DNA from: Pyrrhosoma nymphula
Taxonomy: Eukaryota; Arthropoda; Insecta; Odonata; Coenagrionidae
NCBI GenBank assembly: GCA_963573305.1
Contig: OY754333.1
Location: forward strand, 19,899,013 to 19,963,012
Reading direction: 5' to 3'
Length of the DNA stretch: 64,000 nt
Below are positions 45,405-57,724 of the stretch, piece after piece; positions within the stretch are counted from its first letter, which is position 1, and every line of letters starts with the position of its first letter. The notes below the pieces were generated by a model. The model did no database searches and was not told where the DNA came from. It worked only from the letters and a program-made list of their open reading frames with translations. The translations under genes were made by a program, and so were the position numbers.

Positions 45405-46275
45405 CATGAGAAATTCCTTGGATATGTGAATAGAAGATTGTCTAAATACCCCAGTAGAGTTATAACTGTAGCTTGGCTCTTACGTTTTTCCTCAAAAGCA
45501 GAAGAGAGATGCTATATTACTGGAGAAGAGTTCGTACGGGCGGAAAATGTAGTCTTCCGTTTGCTGCAATTGGAGAGCTTTAGTTATGTAAATACATTGA
45601 AGATGATGGACCAAGAAGGAATCATAAGTTTGAAGTCTCATTTACTCGAAGGGGAAGAAAGTGATGAGTGTGTATGTCCTATAATTCTTCCATCGAATCA
45701 TCCAGTTGTTAAGAAGCTAATAGAATACCGGCACATTCTGCATAAATATGTGGGGGCACAAACACTACTTATTATTCTTCATGAAAGTGTTTGGATTTTA
45801 AGGGGCAGGAAAAGTGTAAGGTCGGCCATAGGAAACTGTTTCATTTGCAAAAAGAATCAAGCAAAGGCCTTTCAAGTGCCAGTACCCCATCTTTCTGCTA
45901 ACGGAATAAATGTGTCTGCCACTTTTCAGGTCACCGGAATAGTTTTAACTGATCCTCTCTTCACAAAATTTCATGAAAAATTTCGGGTTGTGCTTTTTAC
46001 ACGCGCAGTTTATAGAGCAGTGCATTTACAATTAATTCAGTCCCTTAGCACAGGTGCCTTTATTCGACTCTCTGTCGTTTCATTGTACGCCAGGTCAGTG
46101 TATCCATTATTTACTCCGATAATGGCACACATCTTGTGGGAGCATATAAGGTTCTTAGACAGTCAGACTCTGTAATTGGAAAAAGTGTGAAGCTGCCAGA
46201 CAAAGACAAAGTGAACAGACTGGTTTGGGTTAAGACGGCAAACAGGGTTCAACTGAGACCAGTAAAAAGACTTTA
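45387..46275 (+). pseudogene. BEL/Pao integrase, internally truncated
   Basis: A 262-codon open frame. RRLSKYPSRVITVAWLLRF and EEFVRAENVVFRLLQ come first. Then HPVVKKLIEYRHILHKYVGA, WILRGRKSVRSAIGNCFICK (zinc-binding H-C region), TGIVLTDPLF in place of the usual VDFAGPL, and FTRAVYRAVHLQLIQSLSTG. After IMAHILWEHIR, corresponding to the NGTNFVGA site, the catalytic core's second half is missing. A short C-terminal match (TANRVQLRPVKRL) lies at about 46230-46275. Long open frame, but key catalytic sequence is altered or lost. Confidence 0.88.
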
Positions 46276-46540
46276 ACCACTGGAGTTGCAGCTGGATACA
46301 TCACATCCCCAGGCCTCGCAGCCCTAACATGTATATACAATTCACCGATCCCGCTGGTACATACATGATTATGCTGAAGGGGAAGCGGACCCAGTGCTAC
46401 GGAGAGGGTGTCGGATGCGGCGGTTTGTGATGAACTTTTAGGAAGATACTTTCAACCTTAAACTTTGGACTTTAAAATTTTATTTCATTTTAAAGGCTTG
46501 AATTTTGTTTTAATTTGTTTGTTTGCAAAAGATCAACTTT
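46276..46540. other. no coding seen; 3' end of BEL/Pao internal region
   Basis: Non-coding stretch between the end of integrase and the polypurine tract. Confidence 0.5.
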
Positions 46541-46556
46541 TGCAAAGGTGGGAGGA
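46541..46556 (+). other. polypurine tract of BEL/Pao
   Basis: GCAAAGGTGGGAGGA immediately precedes the 3' LTR, in the position where plus-strand synthesis is primed. This form is usual in BEL/Pao elements. Confidence 0.7.
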
Positions 46557-46729
46557 CGTTGAATGTGTTACATAAAGATAAATTCATATTTATGAAAAGA
46601 ATGTGAATTCGCGTTACAACGATGTTTATTTGCTTGTTATGGATTTTGAGTGTTATTGCTAATGGAGATGGGGAGAAATAAGATGCTGTGTTGTGACGAG
46701 TGATAAGAAAAAGGCTCGGAAAACGTATT
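46557..46729 (+). repeat. 3' LTR of BEL/Pao element
   Basis: Starts CGTTGAATGTGTTACATAAA (the first base of TG apparently mutated to C) and matches the 5' LTR to GCTCGGAAAAC. No target duplication is recognisable: CTACC before the 5' LTR, ATCAAG after this one. Confidence 0.78.
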
Positions 46730-47010
46730 ATCAAGATTCTCCCGCGGAATACTACCCTTTACCTCCTCCACTGAGGGTGAGAACGGGAGGCAAGAACTTT
46801 CCGCCCGGTAACGATAGAATGGTGATGCGTAATCGGAAGAAGCGAGAGGTGATGCCCGTAGTCTTGAGTCACCCTAAACCGAATTATCGCCCGGAGACTC
46901 GTTATGGGTTAAGAGTCCCACTGGGTCACAGATTGTGCACAAACTTGCTAAGTATGCAGTTTATGATCGACAATTCAATATGCCAAAGATCTACCTCTCG
47001 TAAATTTTAG
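46730..47010 (+). other. unidentified open segment after the BEL LTR
   Basis: Open frame (part of 46693-47010) reading PAEYYPLPPPLRVRTGG, NRKKREVMPVVLSHPKP and ETRYGLRVPLGH. Composition is proline- and basic-rich and GC content is higher than around. It starts where the LTR match ends, so it may be flanking DNA into which the BEL inserted, or an LTR part missing from the 5' copy. No family recognised. Confidence 0.3.
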
Positions 47011-47149
47011 ACGAATAGTGCATTTTAGAATCCTAAGAATTCCTGAAAGAATATGACACCAAGAGGCCACACATTTCATCGCCTCATCCGTTGTACGGCG
47101 CACTCCACTTGAATTGCGTCTAGTGGGTGTACTTTCAACAGAGCCGTAG
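47011..47149. other. no gene seen
   Basis: No motif. Confidence 0.45.
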
Positions 47150-47420
47150 CTAGGGTCACCAGCGCCTCTGGCAAAATTTGAATTTTGCGCCCCCCAATAT
47201 ATAATTTTGCGCCCCCCGCTATACTGACTATAACACTAGGTATCTAAAAATCAGAACGAATAAACTGTAGGGACTCCCCACACAGTGTTTTGCTACGCTC
47301 GTTTGTCGTTCTGACAAAGTATGGCCAGCCGACACGGCCGGTTTGGCGCCGGCACGCCGCGCCGCCCGGCACCTTTGGTTGGCGTGAACCGCAGAGAGGA
47401 AAAACGGGCAATGTTAATGT
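47150..47420. repeat. GC-rich non-coding repeat fragment
   Basis: Begins GAGCCGTAGCTAGGGTCACC and contains TTTTGCGCCCCCC twice (47186-47218). I know such GTAGCTAGGG plus GCGCCCCCC sequence as a common dispersed repeat of animal genomes. It ends in a GC-rich block (CCGGCACGCCGCGCCGCCCGG). Family not certain. Confidence 0.4.
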
Positions 47421-48604
47421 ACATATGAGTGTGACAAAATATTAGTTTGTGTGTAGTTTTTTTTATTTAGGGTTCGGTACTGGTGATAACTATAACCACC
47501 TTCTTCTGAAGTAACAAAATCAATTTAGCGAAGTGGACAGTGTGACAGTTTACAATTAGACGCTCTTCACCAAAACGGTACATTTTATTACATTATTGTA
47601 ATTAAAATGTTGTTTAGTGCTGTCGTAAATGATAAGTCCTGTTTTATGTAATATATGAAGAAATTATGTAATTTTCTACTATGGTATAAGTAAAAAAGTA
47701 TGTTTTTCGTCTGACTGAGGGTTCTGAGAGATTTGACTCCGTAAATGCGTAGGGTAAAAAGTGCGAATAAGATAAGATGTATGATCAGAGTCATGCACCA
47801 ACTATGACTGCATGATAATGAAAACCTTTTAAACTCACAAAACCTTTAATAAGGGCGTGGGATACTACCTCTGGAATATTCTGAAATTCTGAGGCAGGTA
47901 CAAAAACAAATTAAACACTACCGTTATAGCTTTTTCAGGAATTAATTAACTCCCTCCCATTTTAATCATTAACAATTCCAGCATTCCCTGTGTACCTTTA
48001 CCTCTCAATGAAAAAATTGCTTCACTATGTACAGTAAGGCTTTCGACGATAAAGTAAAGTTTCCTCAGAAATTCGAGACCTAAAACTCACACTAAAAAGG
48101 AAATAAGAGCCCTCAATGGACCAGAGATTCTGGCGCTCATTTCTTTTGATTTTACTGACTCATTCTAGAGGTTATTATGACTTGGGAGTGGCTAGCCAGG
48201 AATTACCTATACATACACAATCTGAGGAGAAACAAATATTCCACCATACTCAGCATGATAGCACAAAATAGGACCTGAAATTTAATTTTAGATGCATATA
48301 ATTAATGGATAAAGATCAAATAAGAGCCTCAATGCCTCATTTAGGCAAGGTACTATAAGCACGAAGCCTACACACACAATAAGTGCCTAAAATGGTACTG
48401 CTCACTTATTGAAAGGCAATTTGACTTTGGAAAGTAAGTTTCCTGGTAAGTTCTTATTTCCCCTGACTTTTCCAGGTCTGTAGAAAACCCTGGAAAGGAA
48501 TACTGCCGAGGTTTATGGATGGCACATTTTGTATTAGCATAATCGTAACATGGGCGAACACGACTAACCTCCTTTACACCAGTATTTATATGAATTCTCC
48601 ATAA
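47421..48604. other. no gene seen
   Basis: AT-rich, short random frames only. Confidence 0.5.
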
Positions 48605-48740
48605 TTCGGCCCACGAGCAAGGGCGGAACCAGGGAATTTGGCTGCGGGGGGCCATGGGACCTCCCACCCACCGGGGGGTACCCCCCCCCCCCTTCAAGAA
48701 GGGGTGTTTTTTCCCCGGAAATGTGTGAACGGGGTCCTAA
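48605..48740. repeat. GC-rich repeat fragment with poly-C
   Basis: GAGCAAGGGCGGAACCAGGG followed by GGGGGGCCATGGGACC and a run of 13 C near 48680. Reminiscent of a widespread terminal sequence (AGGGGCGGATCCAGGG) of animal non-autonomous DNA elements; only one end is recognised. Confidence 0.4.
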
Positions 48741-50571
48741 GAAATTGAGCTTCAGTTCTCCAAACCCCATCTCTCTCTTTCTTTGCTATCTACTAAATAT
48801 TTTTAGAACTTCATGCATTTCCTTCAACTCGGGCAGCTGTTCTGTTAGCAGTAGGTACCACAGTTCCCAGAAAGAGGGTACTCTTCCGGTTATTCCGCTC
48901 AGGCTATTTTTCGGTTGTACCAAAAAATAACCAAGTACTCGGTTCTCTCAGGTTATCCTGAGCCGAAAAAACCTTGATAACTACCTGCAGTTGTTAACAG
49001 CAGCAGCACATAGTACCAGTGTTCCTCGAGAGAGTGCAGGCTTCCGGTAATTTAAATAACCGGTTTTAAACGGTTAACCTAACCATAATCGGTTTTTTCG
49101 GTTAGCAGGAAAAAACCTGTTATGAATAAAGCCAGTTATTTTGGCCCATTCTTATACCACACACCAGGAATGCAAAAGTTGTCGCAGTTAAAATCAGGAC
49201 CTTGCGCAAGTTGCCCCGGCCTCAAGGCGCGTACCAAGAAGCAGTCCAGGAGAAGAGAGAACAAACTGGGAGTGTACTACGTAGACGAACATGCAAACAT
49301 GCAGTACACTGAGTAAGAGACAACTACTGGTTAATGTTACTAATACAAATAATTTATGAATGTCACGATATACTACTCCATGCATAAAATATTACTAATG
49401 CCGGATATTTCAAGTCGGATGAAGTGTTATTAATGATGTTATGTTATTAAACACAAGTGAAAAGTCTACTTTAACTAGTGAGGTGGATTGCAGCTTCATA
49501 TAATTGATCTATCGCAACTATTATAACTTACTTTGTCATAATAGTTGCGTTTTTCAAGAAATTTAAACTAAGGGTGTAGTCTCATGGTCTGTAGGGGCTT
49601 CAACGGGGTGTCTAGAGACATTCCCGAATTATAAATATACTCGGCCTCCAGGACATCGTATACTTTTTTTCCTTATTCCCAAACAGTGGGCGCGACTTAC
49701 TTGTCCCATTAAAAGAGCAGAAATTCCCTTCTCTGTCGGCCTGTCAATGCTCAATCTGCAATACTGAACCGTCCGGGTGGAATTCAACCTTTGAACGGGC
49801 GCGCATCTGTAAGGGGTGCACCAGGAAACAGTGCGTGAAAAGTTATTCAAATCATTAATTATAATTTGATTGACCAGGTTTTCAGGTTTCTACCGAAATA
49901 TTCTACTCATTGAACCTCAATACACCTCAATTGGAACTCCTCCGACCTTGAACCAAAGCTCTTTTGGTGGTTGGGGGAAGAGAACAAAGGCTAATTCGCC
50001 AATTTGTGAATCGTCTGCGTCATGTATTTCGACTGTTCAAAGCAAGGTTTCTTTTTCCATCGGATTCCACTTCCTTTGTAGCAGACGTTGATTCCATCTA
50101 TTCTACAATTACCATTGTTCCACTGATCAAAATTCGCCATGACACTTATAAATTCTCCATGATAAACTTTAAGTAAGACTTACATGGTCGATTAAAGAGA
50201 CCGCTCAACCGTATATGCTGAAAAGTTGCATGCATTCACTAATTATTTTGGTGATCCCCTTGGAGCTACGGACAAAGGATGCCATCATCGCAGAAAGGTG
50301 CGTAAACTTGGGTGACAGCTGCTCTCAAAATCATGAATTCATTAATGCATGCATTCAGCATTAATTCTGACTTTGAACGCGCGCGTTGCGGATATAAATA
50401 TACGTTTGCTTTCCATTTATCATGGCCGAATAAAATCTACGTGGATGGGCAACTTAAAGATTTTAATAACAAAAAATCGTAACCACTATGAATATAAAAA
50501 AAACATAATTATTCGAAATCCAAAGAAATATCTTGTCAAGAGAAAAATCATTTGGGAGGCGTCAGAAATAG
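48741..50571. other. no gene supported; AACCGGTTTT-rich patch
   Basis: 48880-49125 is rich in CGGTT and AACCG words (TAACCGGTTTTAAACGGTTA), like a decayed hAT-type element. Open frames at 49122-49316 and 49629-49850 show no motif. Confidence 0.4.
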
Positions 50572-50939
50572 TTTTAATGAATGATATGAAATATATTTCA
50601 TATATATTTATACTATAAAAATATATTTTACAAAAATAACTAACAAAATTGGGCAAGTCTGCATTCTGACAGAAGTAAACTCAAAAGCTGAACCTAAATA
50701 CACCTAGAAAAGGTGTCAATCCTTGTAGTAAGGAATTTTAGTAGTGACCTGTTAGTGAATTTTACTTGAGGCTACATCTGTCAGTCATTCTGTGAAAGTA
50801 TGAACATAATATTACTCAAGTATTGAACTTGATTTCCTGAGAACTTCAAGTAACTGAAATAACAATCAACACATTAAAAACTATTGCGAGAAACAAACAC
50901 CAAAATGATTATATTGTTATCTATCGGATAAGGTAGGTT

Positions 50940-51330
50940 AAAGAGAGTCAAAATCCTTCATATTTTCCCATTTGCAGGGCCCTATCTATCAACACGATTT
51001 TTTTCTTTATCTCAGAATACATCTTACCCTTCATCTATCCCATGGAAACTATTTGCTTTCTTCCCCTTCCATGCTTACCCAACATCCTTTCTATTATCAC
51101 AGCCTCTTCCCACCAACAACTTCGCCTCTCCCTAGTCCATTCCTGAAGTTTCCTTTCTTCAACATCCATATCACACTTCTTTAAGTCTTCCTCTATATCC
51201 ACCATCCTCATCATTTTACCTTCTTCGTCTTCATCCACACCCACATCTCGAATGCCTGCAGACTACTCTCATCCTCCTTTCGTCGAGTCGGCCACATGCA
51301 GTGGTAAATGTTATAATCAAGAAGGCTATA
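50940..51330 (-). pseudogene. RTE-like LINE C-terminal tail (right copy)
   Basis: Minus strand: RRKEDESSLQAFEMWVWMK, then DIEEDLKKCDMDVEERKLQE, SCWWEEAVIIERMLGKHGRG and RKQIVSMG. It is better preserved than the left-arm copy at 5795-6180: AFEMWVW is kept and the helical stretch is open. Polymerase core absent. Confidence 0.78.
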
Positions 51331-53386
51331 CAATGTTTTCCCCACAGCTAAAATATCTGGATGCACAGTGCCAAGTACGATGACAGAGTTAACCATCACA
51401 TTCTCTTACTGTTTGTGTGATGAATGAACAACTGGGAGTAAAAGCACAGTACAATTCTTAAAATAATAGAAGAATACTGACCGAGTTAAGACATCTTTAT
51501 TTTCCTTTAAACCCAGAACAAAATCAATGGAAGAATGGGTACATATAAGGTAAAACCTTAAAATAACAAGTGTTTATGAAAGGACAAAAAAGCCCAGCAT
51601 CGAAAACCCATGTGAAAAAAAGCATGACTTTCGCAGAATGGACTTTCAACCTATTGGCAAACAGCAAGTGTTTCATTGTGCCTTTGTGTTAGGGACGTAC
51701 TTCTATGGTTTGTCCTAGAATGTTAATTAATAAAATTCAGTTTATTTTATTCACATAAGACAACTGATGCGAATCAAGAAACACTAATGAAAAACTTTTT
51801 AAAATCTCAAATAATAATTTGATTTAATCAAGCATGTGTGTGATTTACAAGTATCAAATCATTTTTTAAATTTAAAAAAAGTTAAAAGAAAATTCTTTAA
51901 TTAAAACCACCCTCATGGCCTGCATCCTAGACGTGATGGATGGGCATTCCAGTGACCCCTATACCTAGCATTGGGAGGACTGTAAATATTACTCCTGGTA
52001 GGCCCACCCGTAGCAGATAGATCAAAGGTTAGGAACCAGACGAAAGATAGTCCACATGATAATATCGTGTTAAAACTAGTGTTTGGAAAGGCCGATCTCG
52101 ATCTAAAAAACTATCTATATCAAAGGATTCGATGGCGCCCGGCGAAGGGGGAAGCAATTACTCCTTGGTTGTTATCACTCAAAATCCTTGCGCAACAACT
52201 GATACAAGGGCAATGACAACGGAAAAGAACACGAGAGAAAAAAGGTTTAAAATATGAATGTGGAATATTAGGGTCATCATAAGAGCTGGGATGAAAGCAT
52301 AAAAGATGGAAAAGGGAACTTGAATGTGTTGAGGTTACATGAAGTGAGATGGAAGGACAGCAGAGAGTAATGAAGTGAAAGTTAAAGAGTAATTTATAGT
52401 GGGAGAGACTATAGAGTCAAATTTGTGTAACTGTGTAACTACACGGATGCAATTATAGAAGAGGCGAGGTATAGAATAGGTACTAGTCTATTAAATAAAG
52501 GCAAAATCATTTCGTTCAGAAACACTCTCCTGCAAGTAACCAATGGAAAGAAGATGGGAATGACGTGTATGAACAAGAGGTGAATATTCTTCATCTTTCC
52601 TCGATTTTAAATTATTTCCTTATTATTACACTTGTGATCCATCGCATTTGGTTGCTTATTCTCAAAGTTTCACCTCTCTTCCTGGAGGAGTCTTCGGACC
52701 TTTTAACCCTTTGATGTGAATGCGAATGACACCGAGAACGAACATCTTATGGTACGCTCTCGGTATCCTGTAAGGTTTTGCCGCGACCAATATTTATGTA
52801 CTTTCGAGGTCATAATGAGAAAAAACTAAGAAATACAGAATATCTAAAACTGTGACTGGATAGGCCGTTTTGTTGACTACCGAAAATGTTGTGCGGCTAG
52901 TGGAGAGAGGGTGGCTAGGTGATTGTCTAGTGCAGGTAAAATCAAGTAGTGATGCGGGGTAGGAATTCGGTGGACAAGGATGGAAAATAAGTGCGAGGGT
53001 GTTGGCTAGGAATAATATATAACCGAGAAATAAAATGAGGTAGTACTTAACTCTTTGGAACTTTGTTACTTAAGATAAGAGGAACAGAAATGTTATAAAG
53101 AATCGAGGAGTTTATAATCAAAGTTTTGTTGCTGTGATACATCCATGTGCATCACATTTTCTTCACTCCCTTTGCCAAATTTAACATTTTTTGTGAGCTA
53201 TCAACTTACTCTTTTCTGGTAGGCTTGAATCACTGATTCTATATCTCTGCAGCCGTTCCCTTTGAACTGCATGGTATCTTGAATAATGCCTTTAAAAATA
53301 CTTTACATAAATTCAAGAAGTTCAGGTTAGCATTTAAAAGAATATATATGGCTTAATAAAATCAACAAGCAGAACCAAATACCTAC
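51331..53386. other. no gene seen; right-arm counterpart of 3730-5794
   Basis: AT-rich arm sequence with no coding. 52580-52690 is the inverted copy of the dispersed repeat seen at 4420-4540 and 18286-18400. Confidence 0.55.
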
Positions 53387-53552
53387 CATAAAAGATTTCT
53401 ACTAACACTACAGCATCTCTTAAGGTTATCTTGCCATTGTGGCCAAAGCAACTTTGTATTTACCACTAGAGAATGTGAAAATGTCCTCCCGAGTGTTGAA
53501 TTAATGCTTTCAGAAAGGTCCTTAGTCAAGCTTCTCTTAAGGTGTTTTTCCT
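53387..53552 (-). other. open exon-like segment (right copy)
   Basis: Minus strand: acceptor-like TTTTTTCTATTTCAG, then 166 nt without a stop in one frame reading EEKHLKRSLTKDLSESINST and later LLWPQWQDNLKRCCSVSRNL. It ends at a donor-like GTAGGT (53386-53381). The left copy is frameshifted, so if either copy ever functions it is this one. Unknown family; may be a captured host exon or unrecognised element coding. Confidence 0.3.
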
Positions 53553-53678
53553 CTGAAATAGAAAAAATTGAAAGCCAATATTTAGCCAATAGAGCTAATA
53601 TGAGGGCAATGCTCCCGCTCTACGGATGGGAAACAAAACTTTAGAGTGGATGACACACTTTATCAAAAGGTAGCAAAC

Positions 53679-53934
53679 TGTTGGCTTCTTTTTTGAGGGA
53701 TCTCGGATTAATTAACTGGTTAATTTGCTACAAGGTTTATTTGACAGGAGCTTCCCGTCCACACGTCTTTACACCATGACGACCAACGGCAGAGAGAGGC
53801 TCATACACACAACATGGCCGTACCTCAAAACAAATTAATAACGAAATGCACAACATAGCTTAAGCAGAAGGTAGAAAGTTACATATTCAGACTATAAACA
53901 GCAAAGATAAAGATACACAAATAGGTATTCAACA
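53679..53934 (-). repeat. 3' LTR of the gypsy relic (right copy)
   Basis: In window orientation it starts TGTTGG and ends CAACA. 256 bp, matching 3189-3451 inverted. The purine tract lies on its higher-coordinate side. Confidence 0.75.
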
Positions 53935-53989
53935 ACCCCTTTTAATTTACTACATGCTTTTCTGTAGCTATTCAAGCGTGGAGGTGGTT

Positions 53990-56603
53990 TCACATTCCTC
54001 CTTGGCCGCAAGCACTGGCTGTGGTGCTCTTGAGGCTGGAGGACCTTCGCCCCTGCCTTGTTATTTCCTCCACAGGGTCACCTTGAGCTTCAGGTCCCAA
54101 AACTTGTGGAGCAGTCAAGAGGGCCTTCTGATTGCCCTTAATCATTTTCCTCACTGGAAAAAAGATTAATAGTGTTACCAGAGTTACATTTGGAATTCTC
54201 CCTCCATTTCATAATATGACCAATATTTCCACTCTATCGCTACTCTCGCCCAAGATTTGTACGACTCTAGGTTCATCAAACTCTACTATCACCCCTGGGT
54301 TCCAAGAAGGCTTCCCCCCTCTTTAAAATCCCTGTAATAAACTATGTCTCCTATCGAGAAATTTAGGTTGGGAGTGGTCAGTTTGGTCAGATTACCAACA
54401 TTTGAAAAAGCGGGATTTAATCTTTCCAATATCGACCCATGAAAGCGAGTGGTCCTTAAGCTTAGAAATATGCTGGGGAGCTCTCTAGCCCACTCACTTC
54501 TAGGGATTTTCCCTAATACCCTCTATATCATTTGAACCGCACGCTCAGTTGACCCGTTAGAAGGTGGATGGAAATGGGGGGGATGAGATGGTGCCCAATG
54601 TCATTTTTCCCCAAGAAATCCTTCAACTCCTGTTCAAGGAAAGCAGGACCATTGTCCGTGACTATCAAGTCTGGCAACCCACGAGTGGCAAATCACTTAC
54701 AAAGGCTTGAAATACAAATAGAATACGAAAAGGAGCCATTAGTAAAAGAGACTTTCACCCGTTTAGACATCGTACAACACATCCCAAATAAGAATGTTCC
54801 TTAAAGGGACCTGCAAAATCCAGGTGAAGCCTGTACCATGGCTTTTCTGACCTACTCCACGAAATGACTTCCGTTCTTAGGATTATTTTGAGAGAGCACA
54901 AACGTTACATTGTCTAGTCATGACCTCAATATCAGTCTATTCATGGCCACCAAGCATAGCTGCGAGCCACAGCCTTAGTTTTACTAACCCATGAGTAGCT
55001 ATAAAACTTTTGGCCACAACACTGGGGGTCCTACCACCCTAGGGCCCGAAAAGGTATTTATTTACCTTCCACTTCAACACGGACATTGATGGTGGGTAGT
55101 GCTACAGCAGAGGGGGTATAAAACAGCAATGACCCTAAGATTGGGTCAGGGGTGGCCTCCGAAGAAGATACATTGTGGGCTTGTGATACCGCTGGAAAAC
55201 TCCGGGTCTCCCCGGCCCCGGAGCTGAAACTCCGGCGTAGAGTTGGTCCCGGATGAGATCTCAAACCTTGCCGATTCTGCGCTGCGATTAACTGCGCTGG
55301 CCACTGACTCCACCGTGAGGGTGAATGATTAGTGGAAAACCCAAGGGTAAACCGACGGCGCTTGGTGAAACATTTTCACCCTAATGACCCTTATTGTCGC
55401 AGTAGTGGCAGAGCAGTTTGCGCCGGGCAATCTTATGTCGCGGCCCTCCGCAACGACGACACCCAGAGATGTCGGGGGACACATGAGAGGAACGGGGACT
55501 CGTGATAGAATTTAAACACCCCGTCAGTCGCACTTTCACTACCAATGATGGCGTTCAGGTGTGTGCCGCGTGTCCGTTGGTGCTCGAAATTGCTAGCTTT
55601 CAATTTGGGTGTATCAAGATTTTTGCTTTTTACTTTAACGCGCAGGGGACCAAGACAAATTATAGCTTGAAAATCATCTCTCAGATTTCCAGAGATACAA
55701 GAGTAAATTTGAATGGAAGGGAGACCTTCCCATAACGGCCGTGACGTCATTTCATCCATCGCTTCTTCCCTATTCTTCCCGATTCATTCTTAAAGATGCC
55801 TCAAAAAGGCATTTGTGAAGATGTCCACTTCTGCCCGAAATACAACAGCATAAAGATTTAGAAAATGCCTTGAAAAAATATCAGTCTTCACCGGGAATTG
55901 AACCACGGGCCTTTGATCGAAGGGTGAAATTACATCAGGGGGCATTTTTCGGAAACTGAAAAAATTGCAACTTTAAATGAATAGTTATTTGGCAATTAGT
56001 CATTAAAGGTTCTAAGCAATTCCGTACATATAAATGAAAACCTTTGCAAACTTTATTTCAAAGGTAATATCGAAAAAGCATTCGGATGATAATCCCCCAT
56101 TGGGTGATCCCACTCTCTGGCCTGTTCCATAGCAGTAGCACGATCTACGGTTAATTTTAAATTCAAATCTTAGAACATGATGGAAAACAGTTGCTCTTTT
56201 AAGTTAAAATTTTTCATTCCTCTGAGGAATTGTCGCAACAGAGGTTGATCTTAATTTTCGAAGCGGAAAATATTCGCCAACTGTCTCATGTATGCTTAAA
56301 AGTCTTCTTACCAGCTCATTTGGCCCTTAAATTCGCGCGTCGAATTTCTCGGCCTGCACCCCAACAAGTGGAGGGAATGAAATGCTCGGATAGTAAATCT
56401 AATACTTCCCCGAATGTCTTAGAAGCCGGACGACCAGGAGCACAAAGTTTCTTTACCATGCTATAAGTTTGCCCACCAGTGCACGAAAGTAACTCCGCCC
56501 ACTTTTGGTTTTCGGAACTTATATCATGAGCTTCAAAATAAAACTGAAGCCGCTCTTTGAATTCCTCAAACTCTACGCCCTTCCCCGTGAATTGAGGACA
56601 TAT
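53990..56603 (-). pseudogene. Ty3/gypsy relic, gag and integrase, RT deleted (right copy)
   Basis: Mirror of 506-3130 with the same gene order and the same loss of reverse transcriptase. Gag (FEEFKERLQFYFEAHD) lies near 56600-56160 and the zinc knuckle (CHYCDNKGH then a stop) near 55400. Integrase pieces: CNVCAL near 54910, LHLDFAGPFKEHSYLGC near 54830-54780, and a core EQELKDFLGKNDIGHH-like stretch near 54640-54590. The integrase core is slightly better preserved here, the knuckle equally broken. Interrupted by stops; not functional. Confidence 0.85.
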
Positions 56604-57133
56604 ACCGATTGAATGCTAAGTGCACTTAAGTAACCACATTGGGTATCGAATGGCCTTTTAAAAGTTTTTAAAACTTCTTAAATTCGGCATAAAATACTAG
56701 GCATGCCACCATTTCCCCATCACTTTTGCTGTTATCTTCCTCCACGGAAGATAATGCGACATCGCTGCAGATAGTGAAACAAGATTTAATTAGTTGCACC
56801 TACAAAACTTGGGTTAATAATAACACTACAACCTTAAGGTAGCTCAGGTTATTACTACTGTGAACTAAGGTTACACGATTTAAGTAAAATATTGATAACA
56901 CTGATATGCACCAACGAGACTAACAAAAAAGCTTGTATTGAAGAGTGAAATTATGTTGAGATATTATGTACACCCATACTAATGGAATTAAAATAACTTT
57001 TTCAACTTTTATTACCATAGGGACTGGTGTTTTTGTATAAGCTGAAGTCTCTTGCTCTAAAAAGACTGATCTACAGCTTCTTATTCCAATGGTATCTTTG
57101 TGATGCTACCACGGAAAAATTTAAAAATGTACA

Positions 57134-57307
57134 ATTAAGTAGACTACTAAAATGTGAATTGACTATGGTATAATCAGCATAAATGAATGAAAATCAGTTT
57201 TTCTTATCATCAGCACATAGGTGTAAGTGTTCTTAAATAGATAGAAGCTAATTATAACTTAATTTGTATACCAAATCATACCCACCTATGCAATGATATT
57301 TATAAAC
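57134..57307. other. no gene seen
   Basis: AT-rich; first bases beyond the comparable part of the right arm. Whether the arm continues here cannot be judged without sequence left of the window. Confidence 0.4.
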
Positions 57308-57564
57308 TTAATGACCATTGGGATATTTACTAATGCACAACTGAAATGAACCATATACAATGGCTGAACAAAGACTACAAACCTCTTCCGGGTATAGGAG
57401 CCAGTTAAGCTGCCAATTCCATTTCTGGCTCTGTGTCGCTATCACCAAAGCGATGTGGGAGCTTGACCAACCTCTTCTTAATATCTTAATTCTCATTCTC
57501 ACTCATCTTTAGGTTTGAAGTTTCTAAGTACAATTTTACTTCCGTACAGCCTTATCATTACAAC
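57308..57564 (-). other. possible terminal exon
   Basis: Minus strand: a strong acceptor (TCTGTATTTTTTCAG, ending 57565) is followed by a frame VVMIRLYGSKIVLRNFKPKD, E and a stop. Another frame (CNDKAVRK, stop) would join in phase to the candidate first exon at 60763. No canonical AATAAA follows. Weak candidate for the 3' end of a minus-strand gene. Confidence 0.25.
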
Positions 57565-57724
57565 CTGAAAAAATACAGAATCATATTTAAGTTAGAGTAC
57601 TAATTGTAAATTGTGAACAATAAACTAGACAAAATACTATTAACGAGTAATATCTTATATCAATAATTAAATGACTGCATTATGAACATCACTCCAAATT
57701 AATTTTTCCTGTGAAAGTGCAGAA

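Larger units (their letters stand above)
50572..57133 (-). repeat. right arm of the giant inverted repeat
   Basis: Reverse complement of 1-6549 (6562 bp against 6549 bp). The inner edge is at about 50572 and the match still holds at 57133, where it corresponds to window base 1, so the outer edge is unknown. Differences from the left arm are scattered substitutions and short indels. Confidence 0.93.
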
